Shown in pieces: positions 59,439 to 64,000 of a DNA stretch of 64,000 nucleotides. Under the pieces are notes generated by a model that was not told where the DNA came from, ran no database searches, and was given only the letters and a program-made list of their open reading frames with translations. This DNA is from Chloroflexota bacterium (GTDB taxonomy: Bacteria > Chloroflexota > Anaerolineae > Aggregatilineales > Phototrophicaceae). Each line of letters starts with the position of its first letter. Positions within the stretch are counted from its first letter, which is position 1. The stretch spans positions 1 to 64,000 of the forward strand of contig JACAER010000020.1 in the NCBI GenBank assembly GCA_013388745.1. Direction: 5' to 3'. A program made the translations under genes and the position numbers.

Positions 59439-60821
59439 ATGCAATCGATGTCGCAGTCACCCCGTGAACAGCCGAAATCGGCCATCATGGGGCTGTTAAT
59501 CGCCGTCATCTTCGTAGTGCTGGTGCTGTGGGGCGGTTTTCCCACAGGCGAGCGCGTCACACCGTTCGTGATCAGTCTCGTTGTGTTTATCGGTGTGACC
59601 TTTGTCTTTGGGCTGGCGGTCTGGCATCTGCTGGTGCGCCCGCTGCCCGCCGGCCACAAACAGCCGCAGCCGCTGCTGCTGACGGCAGCACAACGGCAGT
59701 GGATGGCGCTGCTGCTGCTGGTTTCCAGCATTAGCCTGACGATTGGCTCACTGTGGGATGAAATCTGGCACCGGCAGTACGGTATCCCTTTCGGCGATGA
59801 CTTTTTCTGGCGTCCGCATTTGATGATGTATGCCGGGCTGTTGATCACGATTGTGCTGGCGATGATCGGCTGGTATATCGTACTGCGGCAGGGGCAGGGC
59901 ACGCTGCAACAGCGTTTCCGCGCCAACCCGGTGTTTGGGCTGATCGTGCTGGTGGGCACATTTTTGATTTACGCGCTGCCGACTGACCCCATCTGGCATC
60001 AGATCATGGGCGGCGATATTTCGGCGTGGAGCATCCCGCATGTGCTGTTCGCCATCAATTTTTCGCTGATTATGATCAGCGGGGTGGCGATCTATATGAC
60101 GATTTTCCCGGCGCAGCCCTGGCGCAGCCTGCTGCGCTTCCAGATGCGCGACCTGATTCCGCTGGCGTCGGCGGCCTTTGTGTCGATCATGCCGATTCTG
60201 CTGCTGACGAGCGAATGGGACGGGCCAGACCCCAGCGTGGTGGCCAATGCCGCCGTGCTCAACCGCCCGGACTGGCTGTTCCCGGCGCTGCTGGCGTTTA
60301 CCGCGGCATTTGTCGGGCTGCTGGCGAACCACACGCTGCGGACGTATGGCGGCGCGACAGCGGCGGCAGTCCTGTCACTAATCATCCGCGTCCTGATGCT
60401 TTCGGCGTTTCAGGCGCAGGGCATCACGGCCAACGCCTGGCTGCTGCTGCTGCCACCGGCGCTGACACTGGATGTGTGGTACGGGCTGTGGACGCGGCGC
60501 ACGGGCGAAGCGCCGCCCCTGTGGCAGGCCGTGCTGGCGATTGTGGCGGGCATGGGCGTATCGCTGCTGTTTATGGGCAGTCTGTATGTGTATCCGAGTG
60601 TGACGCTGGCGAGCGCTGTGCCGATGCTGCTGTCGTCGGTAGTGGCGGCCTGGATCGCGGGCTGGCTGGCGCGCACGATCGGCGATTATGTGGCGCTAAG
60701 CAACAAACAGGCTATCGTGGAGGCGCGCGAAGCGCGCTGGTGGCTGTCGCCGCTGGTGTTCGCGCTGGCGGCAGCCTTTATCGCCTGGTTCATGGTGACG
60801 GCAGCGCCGCCGATTTTGTAG
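59439..60821 (+). CDS. Polytopic membrane protein of unknown function
   Basis: 460 residues from the ATG at 59439 (AAGG upstream). About 11-12 hydrophobic segments, e.g. AIMGLLIAVIFVVLVLWGGF, LLLVSSISLTIGSLWDEIW, LFAINFSLIMISGVAIYMTI. The loop LWDEIWHRQYGIPFGDDFFW with H, D and E residues, then RPHLMMYAGLL, resembles membrane proteins with metal or heme ligands. No known family is certain. The 58-residue gene that follows after 50 bp may encode a companion subunit. Confidence 0.7.
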   Translation: MQSMSQSPREQPKSAIMGLLIAVIFVVLVLWGGFPTGERVTPFVISLVVFIGVTFVFGLAVWHLLVRPLPAGHKQPQPLLLTAAQRQWMALLLLVSSISLTIGSLWDEIWHRQYGIPFGDDFFWRPHLMMYAGLLITIVLAMIGWYIVLRQGQGTLQQRFRANPVFGLIVLVGTFLIYALPTDPIWHQIMGGDISAWSIPHVLFAINFSLIMISGVAIYMTIFPAQPWRSLLRFQMRDLIPLASAAFVSIMPILLLTSEWDGPDPSVVANAAVLNRPDWLFPALLAFTAAFVGLLANHTLRTYGGATAAAVLSLIIRVLMLSAFQAQGITANAWLLLLPPALTLDVWYGLWTRRTGEAPPLWQAVLAIVAGMGVSLLFMGSLYVYPSVTLASAVPMLLSSVVAAWIAGWLARTIGDYVALSNKQAIVEAREARWWLSPLVFALAAAFIAWFMVTAAPPIL

Positions 60822-60871
60822 GCGCAGGGGGCGTGGATGGCCGCGCCCCGTTCAATATTAAGGGACAGCGC

Positions 60872-61048
60872 GTGCGTATCATACTGGCGCATGGGGCGTT
60901 GGGGCTGTGGGACGAGCTGCTGTTTTTCGGTATCGCGCTGGGTTTCACGCTGTTTGTGCTCAGCACGTGGTGGCGCAGCCGCAAGAGTTTCGCGCCGGAA
61001 CTGGAAGACGACGAGCCAACGCCGCCGCTGGATGACGTTAACCCTTAA
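60872..61048 (+). CDS. Small single-pass membrane protein
   Basis: 58 residues, GTG start at 60872 with AAGGGA 6-7 nt upstream. One membrane helix (LLFFGIALGFTLFVLSTWW), then a basic stop signal (RSRKSF) and an acidic/Pro tail (APELEDDEPTPPLDDVNP), so the C-terminus lies inside. Its end overlaps the converging sugar-transferase gene by 11 bp. It probably belongs with the polytopic membrane protein upstream. Confidence 0.7.
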   Translation: MRIILAHGALGLWDELLFFGIALGFTLFVLSTWWRSRKSFAPELEDDEPTPPLDDVNP

Positions 61049-61631
61049 ATTCGGGCATGGTGGCGTGGCCGTCGGCGCTGATGCCTTCGCGCCGCAGCAC
61101 TTTGACGACGGTGAGCGCCAGAATTTTGGCGTCCAGCCACAGACTCCAGTGATCGACATACCATAAATCGAGCGCGAAACGTTCCTCCCAGGAGAGGGCG
61201 TTGCGCCCGTTGATCTGCGCCCAGCCGGTGATGCCGGGCAGGACGTCGTGGCGGCGCATCTGCTGCGGGGTGTAGCGTTCGAGGTACTGCATGAGCAGGG
61301 GGCGCGGGCCGACCAGGCTCATGTCGCCTTTGAGCACGTTGAGCAGTTCGGGCAGTTCGTCGAGGCTGCTGCGGCGCAAAAATTGGCCGAGCGGGGTGAG
61401 GCGCTGCGCGTCGGGCAGGGGGTGGCCGGCGGCGTCATAGGCGGCGCGCATCGTGCGGAACTTGAGCAGGGTGAAAGGCTGGCCGCGCAGACCCGGACGC
61501 TGCTGGCGGAACAGCACCGGCGCGCCCATATGCCAGCGAATCGCTGCGGCGATCAGCAGCATGGGCAGCGCCAGCAGGCACAGCGCCAGCAGCGAAAACC
61601 CAATATCCAACAGACGTTTAAGCGCGGGCAT
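61038..61631 (-). CDS. Polyprenyl-phosphate sugar-phosphate transferase (bacterial sugar transferase)
   Basis: 197 residues from the ATG at 61631 (GGGAG upstream). The short monotopic type: one N-terminal re-entrant helix (DIGFSLLALCLLALPMLLIA), then PVLFRQQRPGLRGQPFTLLK and FRTMRAAYD, and the family signature SLDELPELLNVLKGDMSLVG with PRP; the Asp-Glu pair in LDELPEL is catalytic. VLPGITGWAQINGRN is the last motif. It moves a sugar phosphate from UDP-sugar to undecaprenyl phosphate, the first membrane step of a surface glycan. With the dehydratase and aminotransferase genes it implies an amino-sugar glycan. Confidence 0.94.
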   Translation of the reverse strand: MPALKRLLDIGFSLLALCLLALPMLLIAAAIRWHMGAPVLFRQQRPGLRGQPFTLLKFRTMRAAYDAAGHPLPDAQRLTPLGQFLRRSSLDELPELLNVLKGDMSLVGPRPLLMQYLERYTPQQMRRHDVLPGITGWAQINGRNALSWEERFALDLWYVDHWSLWLDAKILALTVVKVLRREGISADGHATMPEFKG

Positions 61632-61654
61632 AGGTTTTCTCCCAGTAGGGTACG

Positions 61655-61660
61655 ATTGTA
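61655..61660 (-). promoter_or_regulatory. Extended -10 promoter of the sugar-transferase gene
   Basis: On the minus strand TGCTACAAT, about 24 bp before the ATG at 61631. Confidence 0.5.
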
Positions 61661-61815
61661 GCATAGATGCGTGCGGCACAGTCGCCCGACGGCTTGAGAT
61701 GATGCGCGAAACTATCCGTCTTGTCACCGCAAACGCCTGGCGGCAAAATTTTTTACGGAATCCAAAATGCTGTTAGAATAGAATTGGCGTTGTAATAAAC
61801 CAGACAGGTTGAAGC

Positions 61816-62208
61816 GTGGGCGGCGAACCGCAGTTAACGGTAACGGAAGAACGGATGCTGGTGATTGTCGCGCTGTGCTGGATCGAATCGCGCTATACCA
61901 ACGATATTGTGAAAGAGATGCGCGCGGGACAGACGCAAATGGCGCAGGCCTTCAAGCATTTGCTGACGAGCAAGAATATTATTTACGAAACGGTGTACAG
62001 CGCGCAGATCGCCGGTTTTATTGTGCAGAAGGCGCGCAGCATGAGCAATGAGCGCGCGACGCTGGCGTTGTTTAACGAAGTCACCGACAAGGGCGTGCGC
62101 TGGATGGAGCGCTGCATCAAGGCGCGGCTGGATCCGTCGGTAGTGGGCAAAATTACGCGCGACGATGTGCTGGAACTGGTGCGGCTGACGCTGGAAAAAG
62201 TGTGGTGA
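61816..62208 (+). CDS. Small helical protein of unknown function
   Basis: 130 residues. GTG start at 61816 with AGG about 9 nt upstream; the ATG at 61855 is the alternative. Helix-rich (EERMLVIVALCWIESRYTND, QMAQAFKHLLTSKNIIYETV, LALFNEVTDKGVRWMERCIK) with no membrane segment. A TAGAAT box lies at 61774-61779. No family recognised. Confidence 0.6.
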   Translation: MGGEPQLTVTEERMLVIVALCWIESRYTNDIVKEMRAGQTQMAQAFKHLLTSKNIIYETVYSAQIAGFIVQKARSMSNERATLALFNEVTDKGVRWMERCIKARLDPSVVGKITRDDVLELVRLTLEKVW

Positions 62209-62257
62209 GGCGTCAGCCGCGTGGGGTTGAAGCAGGGGCAGCGCGCCCGTGTCTGGC

Positions 62258-63472
62258 TCAGTGCGCGGGCATCTCCGGGTGGCCGGGATTAAAGTGCTTG
62301 AGGAGCACCAGCGGCTCGCTGGTGCTGCGGTTGGTGATTTCGATGCCGGCGCGGGCAGCAGAAACGCTGACAAAAAATTCGTCTTCGGTCATATGGCCGT
62401 AGCGGATCAGGGTGGGCGCGGAAATATGGAATTTGCCGAACAGCCCATAGCCCTGCACGCAGATCAGCCCATAAGCTGCCGGGTCGCTCACGCTGACGGT
62501 ACGCCCCGGATACACGGTGAGTTCTTTCGCGCTGAAAAATTCGCTGCCGTAGACAATCCATTTTTCCTGATAACCGAGCTTGGGATGCGGTTCGTGCGCC
62601 GGCTTCGGCACGCAGAAATATTTCTCCTTAAACAGCGGATCAACGTTGGCGTCCCAATCGAGCATCTGCGCCAGATAATCGTAGTCGCCGTGATGCGCTG
62701 ACGGCACGTCCTTCCACAGATTGGACTCGTCCACGACCTGATAATCGGCGACGAGCGACTGCCACATAGAATAGACATCGCTGGCGCGCTGTGGCTCATA
62801 GGTGCAGAGCGTGCCGGGCGCGTGCAGAATGCCGGTAGGCACATGCCAGCCAGTGCCGAGTGTCAGACGCGCGGCTTTCGATAAGCCGAGAATGCCGTTG
62901 TCGCCCTCGTGCCAACGCTTGAGGCAGTCGATGACCTGCTCGATTTTTGTGCCCGGCTCGAAGCCGAAAAAGGTGTAGGGAAAAGTGTTGAGCGCGAAGT
63001 TATACTGCGGGGGATAATAATAGGCTTCGGGCTTGCCGAGCTTGCCGACTTTGCTGGCGTATTCGTCGTTCTGGTGCAAGTGATGGGGCAGGGGGTACAT
63101 ATTGTCGAAAAACTTGGCGTACATCACCCAGCCGCCGTAACGATCAAGCGTTTCCTGCCCCAAAAAGTCTGCGCCGTGCGATTCGAGCGCGTCGGCCAGC
63201 ATCACTTTTTGCCCCTCGCCCACATAGATATAGCTCAGGCCTTCGTCGGCGGCGGTCAGTGGGCCGTTATCGGCTTTGGTGGTAGAAGCGAACCAGCGTT
63301 CGTCGATGCCGCCGCGCGCCGCGCCGAGCGCATAAAGATCGTGGGGGTGCAGACGCAGACGCCGCCCCGGCACGCAAAAAACGCGCGGCACCCAGTTCGG
63401 CATCAGCCGCACCACGCCCGCGCCCTGTTCCAGCGCCTGCTGCGCCAGTGAGCGTTTTTCTGAATCCAGCAT
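62258..63472 (-). CDS. Class I mannose-6-phosphate isomerase-like cupin protein
   Basis: 404 residues, ATG at 63472 with GGAAAG upstream. The cupin core carries zinc ligands in YPLPHHLHQNDEYA (the H-x-H-x-x-E pattern) near residue 125, and a second set in GTGWHVPTGILHAPGT near residue 210. PAYGLICVQGYGLFGKFHI and the C-terminal HMTEDEFFVS are jelly-roll strands. It resembles phosphomannose isomerase but differs in the usual QXK segment, so it may act on another sugar phosphate. Cytosolic. A TATAAT lies 41 bp upstream. Confidence 0.75.
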   Translation of the reverse strand: MLDSEKRSLAQQALEQGAGVVRLMPNWVPRVFCVPGRRLRLHPHDLYALGAARGGIDERWFASTTKADNGPLTAADEGLSYIYVGEGQKVMLADALESHGADFLGQETLDRYGGWVMYAKFFDNMYPLPHHLHQNDEYASKVGKLGKPEAYYYPPQYNFALNTFPYTFFGFEPGTKIEQVIDCLKRWHEGDNGILGLSKAARLTLGTGWHVPTGILHAPGTLCTYEPQRASDVYSMWQSLVADYQVVDESNLWKDVPSAHHGDYDYLAQMLDWDANVDPLFKEKYFCVPKPAHEPHPKLGYQEKWIVYGSEFFSAKELTVYPGRTVSVSDPAAYGLICVQGYGLFGKFHISAPTLIRYGHMTEDEFFVSVSAARAGIEITNRSTSEPLVLLKHFNPGHPEMPAH

Positions 63473-63512
63473 AGCTTTCCCCGTTCACACAATGAGGCCG
63501 TTCACGGGAGAA

Positions 63513-63518
63513 ATTATA
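63513..63518 (-). promoter_or_regulatory. Probable -10 box of the isomerase-like gene
   Basis: On the minus strand TATAAT, 41 bp before the ATG at 63472; the direct repeat GTTCAC (63483-63488, 63500-63505) lies between. Confidence 0.45.
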
Positions 63519-63577
63519 GCGCGCAACAGGATAGGCCGCCGCGTGTAGAAAGAACAGGTGACGCGCGTTCGCTCCAA

Positions 63578-63650
63578 CCTCACCCCCTACCCCTCTCCAC
63601 GCGCGGAACGCCAGCATTCGCCAGTGCGCGCCGCGTGGAGAGGGGCTTAA
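63578..63650 (+). repeat. Short palindromic repeat, copy 5
   Basis: CCTCACCCCCTA end; perfect 14-bp inverted repeat CCCCTCTCCACGCG (63590-63603) / CGCGTGGAGAGGGG (63632-63645). It occupies much of the 302-bp gap 63473-63774, where I see no gene. Confidence 0.8.
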
Positions 63651-63774
63651 GCCATGCGCTTCCCGGTGCGACTCTGCACTTGCTTTGCTTACGGGGGACA
63701 GGGGGCGGTTATTGGGCGGGATAACGTTTTTGATGCGCTTGCCCGAAACACGCTGCTGGTGTGGTTTGTGTGCC

Positions 63775-64000
63775 TCAGAGCAGTTGGTTCATCTTGCGCA
63801 GGCGTTCGGCCATCGTGTGCATGACTTGCAGCGCGAAGGTCGGCGTTTCTTGCACCAGGAACAGGAAGCGCTTTTTGTCTACCGCGACGATTTTGCAATC
63901 GGTTTTGGCGACAGCGCCGGCGCTGCGCGGCATCGAATCGACCAGCGCCATTTCGCCGAAGAAATGCCCGGCTTCGACAGTTTCCAGCACATGGCCGTCG
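63775..64000 (-). CDS. Cyclic-nucleotide-binding-domain protein, 3' part
   Basis: The 3' end of a gene that starts beyond the window. The visible 75 residues are the end of a cNMP-binding domain: EAGHFFGEMALVDSMPRSAG is the phosphate-binding cassette (GEMAL and the Arg in PRSA), followed by VAVDKKRFLFLVQETPTFAL and the C-helix (MAERLRKMNQLL). No DNA-binding helix-turn-helix follows, so it is not a Crp-type regulator. Confidence 0.85.
   Translation of the reverse strand, partial: DGHVLETVEAGHFFGEMALVDSMPRSAGAVAKTDCKIVAVDKKRFLFLVQETPTFALQVMHTMAERLRKMNQLL

Noticed and set aside
37180-63650. The repeats as a CRISPR array
   Set aside because: Copies are kilobases apart and palindromic, with no regular spacers and no cas genes.
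1-64000. tRNA or rRNA genes
   Set aside because: I looked for tRNA T-arm and acceptor patterns and rRNA core motifs by eye and found none. A tRNA scan could confirm.

Overview
The window is 64 kb of GC-rich bacterial chromosome with no rRNA or tRNA gene that I can see. The style of the proteins points to Chloroflexota, probably an Anaerolineae-like lineage. The clues are secreted proteins with long Thr-Pro linkers, DUF5666-type anti-sigma partners, CHASE4/GAF-heavy histidine kinases, a peptide permease with the Asp/Gly-rich loop I associate with this phylum, and an RRM-type RNA-binding protein. This assignment is inference from gene style, not from a marker gene.

Layout. 0-3 kb: a long-loop terminator, an interspersed repeat, a BtrH/DUF4872-like protein and a PhzF-family isomerase. 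3-9.3 kb: a PAS-GAF histidine kinase facing a two-gene unit, a four-GAF atypical kinase followed by a response regulator fused to a phosphotransferase-like kinase domain. 9.3-11.3 kb: an ECF sigma/anti-sigma pair next to a decayed membrane-glycosyltransferase fragment. 11.4-16.3 kb: CoA-transferase, STAND-like ATPase, MFS transporter, a small unknown protein, an RRM protein. 16.5-19.5 kb: a 981-residue beta-CASP metallo-beta-lactamase-fold protein with a duplicated C-terminal module. 19.5-23.4 kb: a CPBP protease remnant and two tandem CHASE4 histidine kinases, one frameshifted. 23.5-28.5 kb: DUF983 protein, galactokinase, a membrane protein, and PotD-PotA without PotB/PotC. 28.5-32 kb: a structured leader, ParA-like and ParB-like genes in an ATGA overlap, a low-complexity intergenic stretch and a GIY-YIG/T5orf172 protein. 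32-37 kb: aspartoacylase-family hydrolase and a peptide-type ABC uptake system (binding protein plus two permeases, no ATPase). 37-41 kb: a second ECF sigma/zinc-finger anti-sigma pair and a triple META-domain secreted protein. 41-44.6 kb: aldehyde dehydrogenase, a truncated histidine kinase, an alpha/beta hydrolase. 44.6-49.5 kb: a small membrane protein, a DegT aminotransferase and a FlaA1/CapD-type dehydratase (glycan precursor unit), and an SPFH-like membrane protein. 50-54.3 kb: a third ECF sigma factor in a run with three membrane genes, one of them a hydrolase fused to a membrane domain. 54.8-58.1 kb: two secreted proteins, one ending in a cohesin-like domain and the next in a dockerin. 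58-64 kb: GNAT, polytopic membrane protein plus a 58-residue companion, sugar-phosphate transferase, unknown protein, mannose-6-phosphate isomerase-like protein and a partial cyclic-nucleotide-binding protein.

How it works together. The window is dominated by sensing and envelope functions: five histidine-kinase genes or remnants, one response regulator, three ECF modules, three transport loci, and scattered glycan enzymes. Between the genes lies a dispersed palindromic repeat family whose members begin or end with CCTCACCCCC and carry CCCCTCTCCATG inverted repeats. A longer version shares these ends and has its own internal core. Several gene remnants (glycosyltransferase, CPBP protease, VOC domain, histidine kinase) indicate active erosion in this neighbourhood.
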